From Paragorgia papillata (Eukaryota > Cnidaria > Anthozoa > Scleralcyonacea > Coralliidae), in NCBI GenBank assembly GCA_035771165.1, contig JAWNZC010000234.1:1510001-1574000 (forward strand): a stretch of 64,000 nucleotides of DNA, given 5' to 3'. The translations under genes were made by a program, and so were the position numbers. Shown in pieces: positions 29,008-41,107 of this stretch. The notes beneath the pieces are model-generated. The model saw only the letters and a list, made by a program, of their open reading frames with translations. It was not told the origin of the DNA and searched no databases. How positions within the stretch are numbered: position 1 is the stretch's first letter; every line of letters begins with the position of its first letter.

Positions 29008-29176
29008 TTATAGTTAAAGTTCAAAGACTCAACAGGTTTGATTAGACATTTTATTGTGGTACTCTTCAGATAAAATGGTCTTAGACCATTTTAACTGAAG
29101 AGTACCACACAATATTTGTGGCACGAAACTAAATAGTAATAAAATGTCTAATCAAACCTGTTGAGTCTTTGAACTT

Positions 29177-29185
<9 letters not shown>
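29008..29185. mobile_element. double fold-back element
   Basis: Outer arms (29008-29053 and 29137-29183) share GTTCAAAGACTCAACAGG and TTTGATTAGACATTTTATT and complements. Inner arms (about 29054-29108) share GTGGTACTCTTCAG and AAAATGGTCT. (TA)n borders the right end. Confidence 0.85.
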
Positions 29186-29216
<31 letters not shown>

Positions 29217-30730
29217 TGAATGGGTGTTCACCTGCGCGACTGCAATTTTTTGCCACTAGTAACAATAAAGCAATTAAATTATTCAAATTTTTCAAATTAA
29301 TTACGTAATAAGCAAATAAAACATTTTTTCAACAATTACTGATGAAAAAAATCTTTGTCAGAAATATAGGTTTAAACCAAAAATGTACATCATTATTACC
29401 GTGGAAAAGAGGGGGGGGGGAAGAAACCTAGGAAGAGATGCGACAGCAATTGAAGAGGCAACAATAAACACAACTTGAAACTACGGAAAAGCCGAAAAAT
29501 TGCGATAAACGCCGACCGAAAAGATGCAGACAAATTGTGACCAAAAGAACAAAAGGTCAAATAGATGTTTCCTGTGGCTGTTCAAAGCTGGCAAAGACTC
29601 GTGCACTGGTATATATTTAATAATACTTAAATCTAGAGAGAAAATTAAAGAGAAAAACAGCTTTTCATCGCGAAAAGAACTCATTGCTATTTGTCAACAA
29701 CAACGAAGAAACCGAAGGTTAAAAGACAACTTAACTGAATTGGCAACGTTTGTAGTAACAAATGCATTTTAGCAGTGAGCAAAGGAAAATTTAACTGTAA
29801 GAGATTCGTATTTGCCAGTTTAGCTAATTGGGGTCAGTATACATCCAAAACACATTCAGTCACTGAAGCAAAACTACAAAAATTATCTTGTCAACTTTTA
29901 AATTATATATATAATATGTGGCATAAATGGGTTTTTTTCATATTTTCTTGACCACCGTTATCTATTTTCGAAAAGAAGTTTGCCGTTTGTTTCATTTCGA
30001 TGGGTTTTATAGACTTTCCTGCTTTTCTTGTGCAAAATAAATTTGAAACCTGCTCTTTCATTATGTAAGCACATGAGTACGTGTGAACTTTGCCTATTTT
30101 TTCGGGTATTTTTTAAAAAAGATTTCGCTGAAACTTTGCTTGTTAGTTTTTCCCGCGAACTCGATTCTACTGACTACTGGTTTGTTTTTTCCTTTCCTTT
30201 TTAAAGTTTTCATGTTGTTAATTTTATTACTGTTCTTGTATAAACAGTTATGTAAATGACGCATGGAAGCCATTTAAAAACTTATATGTACGTTTTCCTT
30301 TCAGGTTAAGTCACAAGTTTACTTTTCGTCGACCACTGCTGTATATTTTCAAATGATAGTTTGCTTTGGAAATTTTCAAATGGGTGGGGTGGGTTACATA
30401 CAAAAACGAATCAGATGGACTTTTTATGTATTTTTACAGTAGGGGGTGGGTGGCTAATTTACAAAAATGCATACAAAATGGCGAGGGGTTATTTCGTGCA
30501 TGTATTTCTAGTCTAGTTAGTAAACACGTTATAGTGGGTCAAGTTAGTGTATAAGTTAGGCGATAGACTTGCGGTTACTGATTAAGATTTTTGCTTGGGT
30601 AAGATCGCCTACATAGAATCGTGCTTGGGCGGTTTATAAAGTAATACCGCTTGTTGACGTGCGAATTGCTGGATTACTCTGGTACGCTCTCAGTAAAATA
30701 AGTCCATACTTTTTTGCATTCTTTTTTCAG

Positions 30731-30847
30731 GATGTTTACCTGTCCGCAAAATACTCGTCTCCGCCTACAGTCTTTGTTACTCCAAAACACAGTTCTTCTG
30801 GCGGAAATTTAGAGCCTCAGTACAATAGCATTACTGCATGGATTGAG
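30731..30847 (+). CDS. host gene exon: H-type-lectin-like unit
   Basis: 117 bp, phase 0-0, TTTTTTCAG acceptor. It encodes DVYLSAKYSSPPTVFVTPKH then GGNLEPQYNSITAWIE. PPTVFVTxxH and TAWIE match the exons at 22272 and 19842. Confidence 0.86.
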
Positions 30848-31813
30848 GTATACACTATAACATGCAAACGACTCTAATCTAAAAAGAAAATTAAACGATA
30901 AAGACATTTTATATTCAAAATAGATTTGTATAGCAGTTGACGACGTTTCGACGTACCTTAATTACGTCATTTTCAGGACAATATTGTTCAAATTAAAAAT
31001 TCTAAACTATAATTCGTAAGCTACAAAAGTTGCAGAAATTTGTTGGGACACTTTGTAAAAACGTGAGCTGCTTTACAATTTTCTCAAATTAAAAAGTAAA
31101 ACACATCTCTCGGCTCCCCCTGCCCCCCTTTTCAATGTTGATATATTGTACAATAATTTTAGCACAAACTGGACTACACCGTTGCGTATTTGTCACGAAA
31201 CCAACATTGTAAAGGGGGAGTGGGGGGAATGTGACTGCAAAGCTTAAGTGTCCCAAACTTTTCTGCAACGATTGTAGCTGTAAAAATTCATCATAATTAT
31301 GCACAAAAAACAAAAAAACAAAATAACCGGTTGACAGGTAAATATGCATGATGATGTGCTGATATTTAATACCCGAATAGACTCGGCATATGAACGCTGT
31401 GTGGAATACGTTAAACTACATACAGGCAATCGCGTGTTTTGTGTATTGCAAATCGTGTTTTCTATCGGAGATTTAAATTATGTTTTGACTTTTGTCTGTG
31501 ACCAATGTGTTAGGCTTTAGATCTTAGCACTGCATGTGATAACCTGCGTTTGCATGTAATTTCAGCTTCTATAACACTTTACTACCATTTACCCAAAACA
31601 CCTCCACGTACTCACTGCGATTTTGCAGTAGCCCAAGTGAACGACTGACCATGGAGGCGTTTTGTTTTTAATAAAGATGTTTTTGTCGTTCAACTATCTT
31701 CTTAAATGTTTTATTAAGAACCCGTTATATTAAGCCTTTATATTTATTTCAAAAATTACACTGGAATACCACAGACTTGTTAGATCCAATCTATAGATTT
31801 CATTATTTTTTAG

Positions 31814-31907
31814 TCTGTTACAACGTCCAGTTTTAAAACGTGTTTCAAGGAATTCTCCATTAACGGCCGTTATGATGCAGTTGAAATCGATTACGTTATT
31901 CTGGGAG
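31814..31907 (+). CDS. host gene exon: end of an H-type-lectin-like unit
   Basis: 94 bp, phase 0 in and 1 out, TTTTTAG acceptor and GTAAGT donor. It encodes SVTTSSFKTCFKEFSINGRY then AVEIDYVILG. Its phase allows direct joining to the EGF exon at 51592, across an intron of about 19.7 kb, unless an unseen exon lies between. Confidence 0.83.
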
Positions 31908-32464
31908 GTAAGTGTCACCTTGCTCCCACTTGCGACAGAACGGCAAAAAATTATTAGTATAGACCTTATTCAAAAATTGCCGCTGAATTAAAATTCCTTT
32001 ATATACATATAAATTAATAAATTTGTTTTCATATAGGAAATTCAAAAGAATTTTTACTTTAAAACTCAGAAAACATTTCTGAGGAATTCAAGCGGAAATC
32101 GTGCAATGCCACAATTTCCAGATGATCTAATTATCGCATTATATCGCATATAATACCGCTAATTATCGGATATCCAACCTAATAGTATATACATAAAATA
32201 AATAAATATGATACAAAAATTATGTATAAACAAATGATTAATAAAAGAGAGTAGTAATACCCCCATATAGCGCCCAAAGGGATGCCGCCTCATTAAATAT
32301 TCAACTTATTATTTATTCATTCTCTGGAGGCTCCTTCGCGACCTCCTAACCTCATTATTTATGCTTACATAATTATTTCTCAGGCTCCTTTGAGACCTCC
32401 TAACCCTAACCTCATTATTTATGCATACGTCATTCATTCTCAGGCTCCTTCAGAACACCTTTAC

Positions 32465-33278
32465 CTGCCTCCTCCACAGGCCCTATTGCATCATGGACAG
32501 ATCACACACGCCGAATTTAGGGCCTGCAAGATCCTGTAAAAAATTTGGCAGAACTTGGCACGGAATAAATTTGCGTAATTAACTACCATTGTTAATAGCC
32601 ATGGCTATATCCGAAGATTTTGAAGGCCATTGAAGACTTATGACATACGAATCCTAGCTTTAAAATGAAGGAATTGTTGAAGAAAGCAATTACGGTTGAA
32701 CTTTGTCAACTTTCGGCCGGAATAATCAACGAAAATACACTTTAATCTACCCAGAGACTCTTTGGTTTATACTTTTTCGGTTTCCACAACAACTGAAACT
32801 TGAATTACGCTACACTATAGCCTACAATTTAACAAAATTAAATCTCATTAACTCTTGGTCAGTTGACAGTCTTCGATAGCTAAATAAACCAAAAAACAAT
32901 ACGAAAAACCTGTTACTTTCCTGACTGTCGAATTTGCTTTTGTTCGGCAGATATTTTTCCCTTCAATTCCATTTTGTCGCTAAAATATTATTGGCAGAAG
33001 GTCGGTAATTCTAAAACATATTGGTTTCTTCATTGTCATGATCTGTAAGAAAGTTTAGACCGAATTTCCTGGTGGGTCACAGTGTTTAAAGAACTTGGAC
33101 GTACGTTTGTCGAACAGCGGCCGGAAACTTGCAGGCCCTCTCAAAAATATCGCCTCAGCTAGGGCCTAGTCTCGCTGTGCATAATGGGATCAGTCACCAT
33201 TTTGTTTACAGGATCTGGCAGGCCCTCTCAACAGCGTGACCTGTGTCCATGATGCAATAGGGCCTGTGGAGGAGGCAG
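32465..33278. mobile_element. non-autonomous Mutator-like element with 9-bp target duplication
   Basis: Perfect 35-bp TIRs start CTGCCTCCTCCACAGGCCCT at 32465 and end in the complement at 33278. CACCTTTAC is directly repeated at both flanks (32456-32464 and 33279-33287). 814 bp, no coding capacity. A 9-bp duplication fits the Mutator superfamily. Confidence 0.88.
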
Positions 33279-34038
33279 CACCTTTACCCTAATCTCGTTA
33301 TTTATGCTTACGTCGTCGTTTTATCCAACTCCCCAGTTTTCACTACGTCATAACCAACTATTATTTATGCATCGTCATCGTTGGCTTTCATCCAACCCCC
33401 CGTGCGGATACGTCACTACAACCGATAGCTCTCCGATTGATTCCCGAAGTTCTGGGTTACGTCATTGTCAAAAGGCACTCGACTTATATCCTTATAAGAA
33501 ATAGTAATTACCTTTTCATTTATACACTTTACCTTACTGACAGTCGCCAGTGGGACACGTAGACGTACCGAGCATGCGTACAGTAAACTTTAACAAAATA
33601 GACGTTCTTTGCAAGGAATTAAAGAGAAATTGATAGACTCTTTATATTTTTTTATCTGAAACCTTGTTTGGAAGAATATAGGGGTTTTGAACAGTCTAAA
33701 TGACTGAATCTGCTGAGATAACTTAACTTGAATATTATCTGAATAAGCTATGAATATTATATTAGGGTTAGAACCTAAATATTCAAACAGAGTAAGTCAT
33801 CCTAGAATCATTACTAACTAAACCCTTCTTTATAAGTGAAGGAAGATAGAATGAGGAATCACTTCGAGAAGTTGTGAAAAGAACGATTTTAAATGTCGAA
33901 ATATAAAGTAAAGGCAAAGCGATTTATTACTTTGAAAGTGTTGCTACGCTTTCTGTTACTAAGGGTGATATTTACATATTTATCCTCAGCGAACGTGCAG
34001 GAGACAAAAGAGAAACTCATTAGGGGTCATTAAGTGGA

Positions 34039-34523
34039 TTAAAGTGCTTATGAAACGAAAATTAAGTTTGTCTTATTTGAAAGTACTTTGAAAATGACAA
34101 AGTAACATCTTTTGCAGTTTTTTGCTTTCTTGTTTTGTTTTCAAGATATCACAGTTTGTTTTATAAGCGAAACTAACCAGTGACGTCACAACGTGCATAA
34201 TGACTTATCGGGAAAGGTTATATATATTTTCTATTATCACTCGTAATCACTTCGGAGCAATTATGTGTGTGTGTGCTTTTCCCTTACAACAACAAAAATA
34301 GAAATTTTCAACTGATTCCGTTTAATAATAGCAAAGATATATAACCTTTCCCAGTAAGTCATTATGCACGTTGTGATGTCACTGGTTATTTTCACATACC
34401 AAACAAACTGAAATATCTCAACAACGAAGCAAGGAAACAAAAAACTGCAAAAGTTTTTACTCTGTCATTTCAAAAGTACTTTCAAATAAGACAAACTTAA
34501 TTTTCGCTTCATAAGCACTTTAA
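34039..34523. mobile_element. MITE with about 190-bp TIRs at TTAA
   Basis: Arms 34045-34240 and 34335-34520 are near-perfect complements (AAGTGCTTATGAAACGAAAA, TTAAGTTTGTCTTATTTGAA). TTAA lies at both borders. A half copy is at about 61585-61712. Confidence 0.83.
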
Positions 34524-35302
34524 GCGCTTGGCAAGTCTAGGCGAGAAGGTCATTAGCAGTGTTACCATAGCGAAACCGCGTCGCGTCATTCATTCGTCTC
34601 AGGCCCTGTGTAATACGTCACAACCGATAGCTCTCCAACGAATTCCCGAAGATCGTCATTATCAAAAGATGCTCGACTTATATAAGTAATAGGAACCAAA
34701 TTTCATTTATGCACTTTACCTTACTGATGGACAGTCAGCAGTTGTGGGGCATGTTATAATATTCAAACAGAATAAGTCATCCTAGAATTATTGCTTGCTA
34801 AACCCTTGTTTATAAGTGAAGAATTCGTGAGAAGATAGAATGAGGAATCACTTTAAGCCGTATATAGAAGAACTTAAGATAGTGTGAGGAATCAATTCGA
34901 AAATCCGTGAGCAAAGGGGTTTAAAACGTATTAACACTGGCACATAGCAACGTAAACTTGTATGTGAATATTATATTAGATATTTGGTTCGCTTTTGTGG
35001 TGTTTATACGTTTAAGAACTGTGCAAAGTTCATCAAGGTTCGCTTTGGATGATAACTCCTAGCGAATTGTTAGTCTAAATATATTTTATTGTCGGAGTCT
35101 ACTTAAATAAATCGATGCTATGTTTTGGTAGTTTATACAAAAAATCAGACTCGTGAAACTCATTAAATGTTAGTAATGAGCAAAACACCACGGATTTGCA
35201 TATATGGTAGAATATTTCATTGTTTTGGTGGGTTAAAGGAGGATAATAAGGGGCATGTTCGGGCGAGAAGGTCATTAGCAGATTTACCATAGCGAAACCG
35301 CG

Positions 35303-35930
35303 TTGCCGGCTCCGAGCGACTCCGAGACATCGGCTCTTGGCTCCGAGCGACTCCGAGCCCTCGGCTCTGGGCTCCGAGCAGCTCCGAGCCTTCGGCTCTT
35401 GGCTCCGAGAGGCTCCGAGCGGCTCCGGCTTCTCTTTATTTTCCTTTTATCTTCCTTATCTTTTCCCTTATCTTCCTTATCTTCCTCTTATCTTCCTTAT
35501 CTTCCTTTGATCTTTCTTATCGTCCTTTTATCTTCCTTATCTTCCTCTTATCTTCCTTATCTTCTTCCTCTTATCTTCCTTATCTTCCTTTTACCTTCCC
35601 AATGTTTCTCTTATCTTCCTGTTATTCCATTATCTTCCTTTTATCTTCCTTTTATCTTCCTTTATCTTTCTCTTATCCTTGAGGGGTCTGGGACTGAAAA
35701 TTAGGGAAATAAGGCCGATAAGAGAAAGATAAAGGAAGATAAAAGGAAGATAAGGAAGGTAAGGGGAAGGTAAGGAAGATAAAAGGACGATAAAGAGAAG
35801 CCGGAGCCGCTCGGAGCCTCTCGGAGCCAAGAGCATGGGGCTCGGAGCTGTTCGGAGCCCAGAGCCGAGGGCTCGGAGTCAATAGCCGAGGGCTCGTAGT
35901 CGCTCAGAGCCGGCAACGCGGTTTCTCTAT
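35303..35930. repeat. GC-rich fold-back with pyrimidine/purine core
   Basis: The left arm is built from GGCTCCGAGCGACTCCGAG-type units and then TTATCTTCC repeats. The right arm mirrors it with GGAAGATAA and CTCGGAGCC. It is symmetric about 35,690. The many reading frames through it are low-complexity. Confidence 0.85.
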
Positions 35931-36099
35931 GTGCGTTGCTATGTGCCAGTATTAATACGTTTTAAACCTCTTAGCTCCATTACCAGAAATTTGGGACATT
36001 TTGCGGCCACGTTCGTAGCCAGTGGTTACTCCCATGATAATAATATACAGTAAATATTTTGCGAAAATGCAAACGGCTGCTAAGAACAAAGATCGCCTC

Positions 36100-36240
36100 T
36101 GCTTTCAAAGTAAACAAACATGGCTGCAGGCTGCTCGAAAGAGAAGAGACCTCCGTGGCTTCGTCGTTTGTCCTTCTCGCAGCTCAACTCCACGTTTAGA
36201 CATAACGGCCTCCTGCTGATAGACGAAATCGGAGTTTCGA
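36100..36240 (+). other. short open stretch of unknown origin
   Basis: From ATG at 36120 the frame reads MAAGCSKEKRPPWLRRLSFS and on to LLLIDEIGVSTVHTI before a stop. It could be an exon remnant of the element at 34740-37215. No family recognised. Confidence 0.25.
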
Positions 36241-37209
36241 CTGTGCATACAATCTGAGTCGGGATAAAACGTAGTTCGTTTATAACATGAGGCTGAAGCA
36301 GCCACAGTAAACATAACATTTCGGATTTCAGAAACCTTTTAATGCTTAGGTATTCTATAAGGATAAAATTTGCTTCTCAATTATCCTTGACAATAATTCT
36401 AAACGTAGTGTCTAAAAATTATGAACTCAAAACATGAAAAAATAGTCCCAGCCTATGTTATCTTCCCGTTATGCTTTAATAGACACGATGTAATTTGCAG
36501 AGGGGCCCAAATTGAAAAGGAAACTAATTTGCATGTGGGCCTAAATAAAACTACGATTTGGTGTATTGCTCAAACACACTGTAAAACCAAGGAAGTTTAA
36601 AGGCTTTGGGAACCGCAATGTTGTTAGATACGGAGATATTTACGAGTTATATTAGCAGTTCGAACATTGCTAAATACATAGCAAGCTCCGCACTTTGCAT
36701 CGTTCGCAAGGAAAGTGGTGTATTTGGCAGATTTATATCGCATGTTTAGCAGGATTACTATGGCTTACATAACAGAATGAGTCAAATAAGCAGCTTAAAT
36801 AAATCGATGTTGGGAACCGGCTGTGTATTTCGGTAAGCGAACATTTTTTGTTATAACGTTTCCTTACTTAACTCTTAACAGGAATCGAGCTCCGCAACCG
36901 AGAAGTCTATGTCCCTAGTAGGATAAATTTTAAAATTTACGATTTTACTGTATTATTCCTTATACGATTTGGCCGTCATGTTTAATGGCCTATATGCGCC
37001 CGCGCGACGCCATCTTGTCCCAAATTTCTGGTAATGTCACGGCTTTTCGAATTGATTCCTCACACTATATTAAGTTCTTCTTATATACCACTTAAAGTGA
37101 TTCCTCATTCTATCTTCTCACGATTTCTTCACTTATAAACAAGGGTTTAGCAAGCAATGATACTAGGATGACTTATTCTGTTTGAATATTATAACATATG
37201 CCCCACAAC

Positions 37210-37440
37210 TGCTGACGAATTAAACGACGAAGGAGACGAACTGGAAGAAAACGACAACATGGGCAACAAAGCTGACACACAGAACAAGACTCTTTCAAAA
37301 CTGAAACGATCACTTCATCAACGAATACAAGGCTTCTCTGAAAAAGACTTTTTCCCAACGATCCCCAACAAAAAGTCACTCGCACTTAAAGAAACACAAC
37401 ACGGCCTAACTTCGTCTTCGACTGCCCAGATGTCAACAAC
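37210..37440 (+). other. coding-like fragment, unknown
   Basis: Open frame with DELNDEGDELEENDNMGNKA, then KRSLHQRIQGFSEKDFFPTI. Composition looks protein-like, but no family is recognised and no splice sites are clear. Confidence 0.25.
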
Positions 37441-38079
37441 TTCCGTTGGCGTTATCCATTTTTGTATATTTGAAGGTTGGGATCGTGTTTATCGAAGTGC
37501 AGGAGGCTTGAAATACCACTTCACGTACCCATAGTGAAGTTGAGCGATAGATGGATAGATAATTTATTAAGTTAATAGCATTGCAGCTGGAAGCTGAATT
37601 GTGTATAAACTTTATGTAAAAAATGGAAGTTGCTAAAGATCACAAAACTTTAAATCCTAAAACGTAATATATACATTGGTATACTACAATAATAATAACT
37701 TATAAATATATATGTATTATAAGTGGGCATTAAAACTAATCTATTAACGTAATCGAATAAAGGTTATTCAAAAGATCGCGTAAAACTTTAATACACCCTG
37801 TAGAATATTGTTTGTGATATAGACATTTTAATACTTGTCATTTGTAAACTTTGGGCTAAGTGCCGTAGATTTCATGTCTGCGCAAGCGCATTCAAGGAAA
37901 AGTTTTGACCAATCATCGGTTTTCCCACCTGTCAATTCGTACACAAACAAGCCGGCTAACGCCAACGGAGAATTTACTTTAAACTTTTAATTAAAATATT
38001 ACAAGTATCGTATGTCAGACAGTCCTGCCAAATACACGCAACCTACACGCGATTATTCATTGTAGGTAATTTTGCGTGA

Positions 38080-38260
38080 GCTACTCTGATCAAGGCCGGC
38101 CCAATCAGAGTTCGAGTTGACTATCGCTCAGATATTGAGGGAGTGACAGTACGTGACCAAGTCCTAGTCGATCAAACTTTGAGTTGACTATCGCTCAGAC
38201 ATGAAGCAAGAGCGCATGACCGGGCCAGCCAATCAGACATCTAGTTGACTGACGAGTACC
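38080..38260. repeat. imperfect tandem repeats, about 65-bp unit
   Basis: Two to three copies of GAGTTGACTATCGCTCAGA with AATCAGA spacers. Confidence 0.65.
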
Positions 38261-38519
38261 ACTTACCTAAGTTCATAAACCATCAACAGCTAATTAAGTC
38301 CAGCCAATGAATTGAAATTTTGCGGTACATCTGTTCATTTGAGCCACAGAAAGGTTTTGACAACCAAAAGGGTAACTGATCGCATCTCGCGGGGAGGATA
38401 TGACATTTGGCACATCTACAACTTCCAGTCAGCCAAAGAAATCGGTCAGAAGAATGCCGTTCAACAAGGTAAAAAGTACATTCAATTTTCACCTTAAAGG
38501 AATAACTGAGCGTTCCCGA

Positions 38520-38895
38520 CGCTCCAAATATGAAATGGCAAAAGGTCGTGGACCACAGGGATGCATGGCGTGACACCATGGGACCACAGGGATGCATGGC
38601 GTGACCACGGGCCTGCAGTAATTGGCTTCGGCTGTTGCGGTGACCCTGCCACGTATTATTTGTTATTGTTATGTTCTGTATTATTGGCGAATTTAATAAA
38701 AAAAAGAAGAAAAAAAAGGGTTGCGATCTGTTTGAGAGTGTAAGATTGGAGCATGCCTAAATCAAACGTGCTATACGCAAGCAAGATCAATCCGCCCTTC
38801 CAGGTGACTTCACTTGTAGGTTCATATGTGATGTTTGTGGTCGTGCTTTCTTGTCGAAAGCTGGCCTCGCCAGTCACACAAGGTCCTACGTTCTC
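38520..38895 (+). mobile_element. degraded retroelement 3' part with zinc-finger string
   Basis: A duplicated ACCACAGGGATGCATGGCGT block is followed by an A-rich tail and a frame reading FICDVCGRAFLSKAGLASHT, a C2H2-like finger seen near LINE ends. Broken. Confidence 0.4.
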
Positions 38896-39095
38896 TGTTC
38901 CGGCAGTATATCTAACCTAAATTACTATATTTCGATTGTTGTTTCTACACTGCCTATACGCAGCACGCTACTACTATTATATATATATATATTTATTATA
39001 TACACAAACTCTGGATATGAGCTATTCTGCAATCTGATTGGTTCTCTACTAGTAGGATATTAGCTCATATCCTACTAGTAGAGAAATCTAGAAAA

Positions 39096-40583
39096 ATGGC
39101 TGCCAGATTTGCAGAATTAAACGAAGAAGAAATTCAAGTTTTACTTGAAAATAGTACACCAAAATGCACACAGAAAGTAACAAAATTTGGAATGAAAGTA
39201 TTTGACGGTAGGTAAAACAACCAGGTTTTACAAAAATCTGTGCAAAATTTCATATTTTTAATAAAACAGCGACGTAAAGTGGCGCTGCTAGAAATATTTT
39301 TGGCTTTTAAAAAATTAAATTTTAGCGTTTCTGCTTCGGTTCTATTTCTAGAATGGTTTACATTTACAAAGAAATTTGACAAATACATAACAGAAATGTC
39401 CAAACCAGAGTTAAATTCTTGCTTAAAGCAATTTTACACTTCTGCTAGGCAGAAAGATGGCTCGTACTACAAAAAAACAACAATGAAGTCCATTAGAGCT
39501 GCCATTGATAGGTTTCTCAAAAAAACGTCAAACAAAGGTTTTAGCATAATTGGTGACCCTACTTTTGCTGAAGCCAACGCTGTTCTTGATGCTTTTGTCA
39601 AAGACTTGAGAAAGTCTGGCAAGATAGCTGGAGTAGTCCACAAAAGAAACATTTCAAAAGAGCAAATCCAGTTGCTTTTCCGCACCGGCGAATTGGGACC
39701 AGCCAACAGCGTAGACCCCGCACAACTCTTCCGCACAGTTTGGTTTTATTTGAGTTTCTACTTCGGCAAGAGAGGCAGAGAAAACCAAAGGCAGCTGAAA
39801 CCAAACATGCTCATTCTTAGGTCAACACCTGACGGCAAAGCATTTTTTGAGCTCAACCGTGAAGTTGCTGGTTCTGTTTTGGCAACAAAAAATCACCAAG
39901 GCGGCCTCGGCGACACCGAAGACGAGTCCGATGGCAAAATCTTCGGTATTCGAGACTCAAGCATCTGCCCTGTCGAAACGATCAAAAATTACTTGAAGCA
40001 TCTAAATCCTGCCTGTGAAAGTCTCTTTCAACGTCCAAAAGATTCAAAATCCAATAAGTTTGATGTCAACAACGTGGTTTGGTATTCAAATATGCCAGTC
40101 GGCGAAGCAACGCTGGGCAATTTGCTTCGTGTGATGACCAAAAGAGCTGGTATTGAGCCTCCTTTGACAAATCACTCTATAAGAGCAACTTCCATCACGG
40201 TTTTGGCCAATGCTCATGTAGAAACCCGTTTAATAAAGTCTGTAACCGGTCATAAATCCGATACATCCATCGAGTCTTACAGCAGCCGCCCATCCGCACG
40301 TCAACAGGAGATCATGTCTTCGATTTTGAGCAGCTACATTAGCCCCAACGACTCGGTAATTCCTGCAATCGTGAATCAAACAAACCCAGATAAAGAGAAC
40401 CAGATTTCTACACAGGAAGACAGTAGTTCAACCGATGTCCCTTTGGTTTCTTTTGGTCAACTTGATGCACAGTCGACGACCGTTGTCAACAATCAGTCGA
40501 TCGCATTCAACAAAGGCAACAGCTCCACGACAAAAAGTCCGGTGTTTAACTTTCACCAGTGCAATGTGAACATTTACAACTGA
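39096..40583 (+). CDS. tyrosine recombinase (DUF3504/Crypton type), two exons
   Basis: Exon 1 39096-39207 (MAARFAELNEEEIQVLLENS start), intron 39208-39351 (144 bp, GTAGGT...TCTAG), exon 2 39352-40583; 447 aa. The catalytic set is visible: Arg in FGKRGRENQR, H-x-x-R in TNHSIRATS, and VTGHKSDTSIESYSSRP with His and the Tyr nucleophile. An N-terminal SAM-like core-binding part (SKPELNSCLKQFY) precedes it. It would cut and join the element's DNA by a covalent 3'-phosphotyrosine. The paralogue at 44571 has the same exon 1 length and intron site, which supports the splice model. Confidence 0.9.
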
Positions 40584-40841
40584 CCTTGTTGAACTCAGTT
40601 CTATCATAAATACGGTTTTTTCGATCGGTAAAGTTGTTTTGCAGAGCGAAACTTTCTTCGTTTGGACTGTTATGAATGCCTTCGGCCTTCGGCGTTTCAC
40701 TTTAACGTGACATAATTTATTCACATTTTGTCTTCATTACGCATGGCGGATGTAGAGAGAAAATTAAATCCATTTCAATTACTTGCCATAATAAATTTGC
40801 AATTTTATGCTGTTCATATCCAGAGCTTGTGTATATAATAA

Positions 40842-40921
40842 AACAGTTATTCCACTCACTCTCGTCGTATATGCTATCGGCTATCAGCTCATATACGACT
40901 CGAGTTCGTGGAATAACTGTT
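40842..40921. repeat. terminal hairpin of recombinase element
   Basis: Outer arms AACAGTTATTCCAC and GTGGAATAACTGTT are perfect complements. Confidence 0.85.
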
Positions 40922-41021
40922 AAATATACCAATTGGTGTTTGTAACAAAAAGGCGTAAGGTTCTAGAGCGCTCAATACCTTTATATAGGTAGAGCGAAAT
41001 ATAATTAAGATTTGATGCTGT

Positions 41022-41063
41022 GTCGCTACTCCGAGTTTCACGCTATCGCGATCTTCAGGTTCT
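41022..41063 (-). ncRNA. degenerate hammerhead ribozyme (Penelope terminal block)
   Basis: Minus strand CTGAAGA (41058-41052), stem II CGC/GCG, GAAA, stem III ACTC-G-GAGT. Stem I pairs poorly, so activity is doubtful. Sister of the motif at 42428. Confidence 0.6.
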
Positions 41064-41107
41064 GCTATTCATTACATACATTGGCTACGTCATTAATTAA
41101 GTTGGTG

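Larger units (their letters stand above)
28287..30730. other. intron with minisatellite, (TA)n and fold-back
   Basis: Beyond the listed repeats, 29215-30700 shows no gene or repeat I recognise. Confidence 0.65.
34740..37215. mobile_element. 2.5-kb element with about 170-bp inverted ends
   Basis: Left end CAGCAGTTGTGGGGCATGTT...AATAAGTCATCCTAG and right end CTAGGATGACTTATTCTGTT...GCCCCACAACTGCTGAC are complements over about 170 bp. The inside holds a GC-rich fold-back and no recognised transposase. A partial third end-like copy lies at about 33760-33890. Confidence 0.75.
38994..40928 (+). mobile_element. Crypton-like tyrosine-recombinase element, intact gene
   Basis: Inverted ends TATTATATACACAAACTCTG (38994 on) and its near-complement ending at 40840 enclose the recombinase gene. 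A 5' stem-loop (GATATGAGC...GCTCATATC) precedes the start. A hairpin at 40842-40921 (AACAGTTATTCCAC arms, inner GTCGTATATG/CATATACGAC) follows the right TIR. (TA)n lies at the left border. Confidence 0.8.

Noticed and set aside
28811..29017. Open frame of alternating Tyr-Ile
   Set aside because: It is translated (TA)n; the same holds for the frames near 42743-43073.
30935..30975. Minus-strand CCTGAAAATGACG...CGTCGAAACGTC
   Set aside because: Looks like a Penelope tail, but the core reads CTGAAAA, losing a required G, so not called a ribozyme.
35303..35916. Several Leu/Ser/Pro-rich frames on both strands
   Set aside because: Low-complexity translation of the GC-rich fold-back.
39467..39804. 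Minus-strand frames inside the recombinase gene
   Set aside because: Shadows of the recombinase coding strand.
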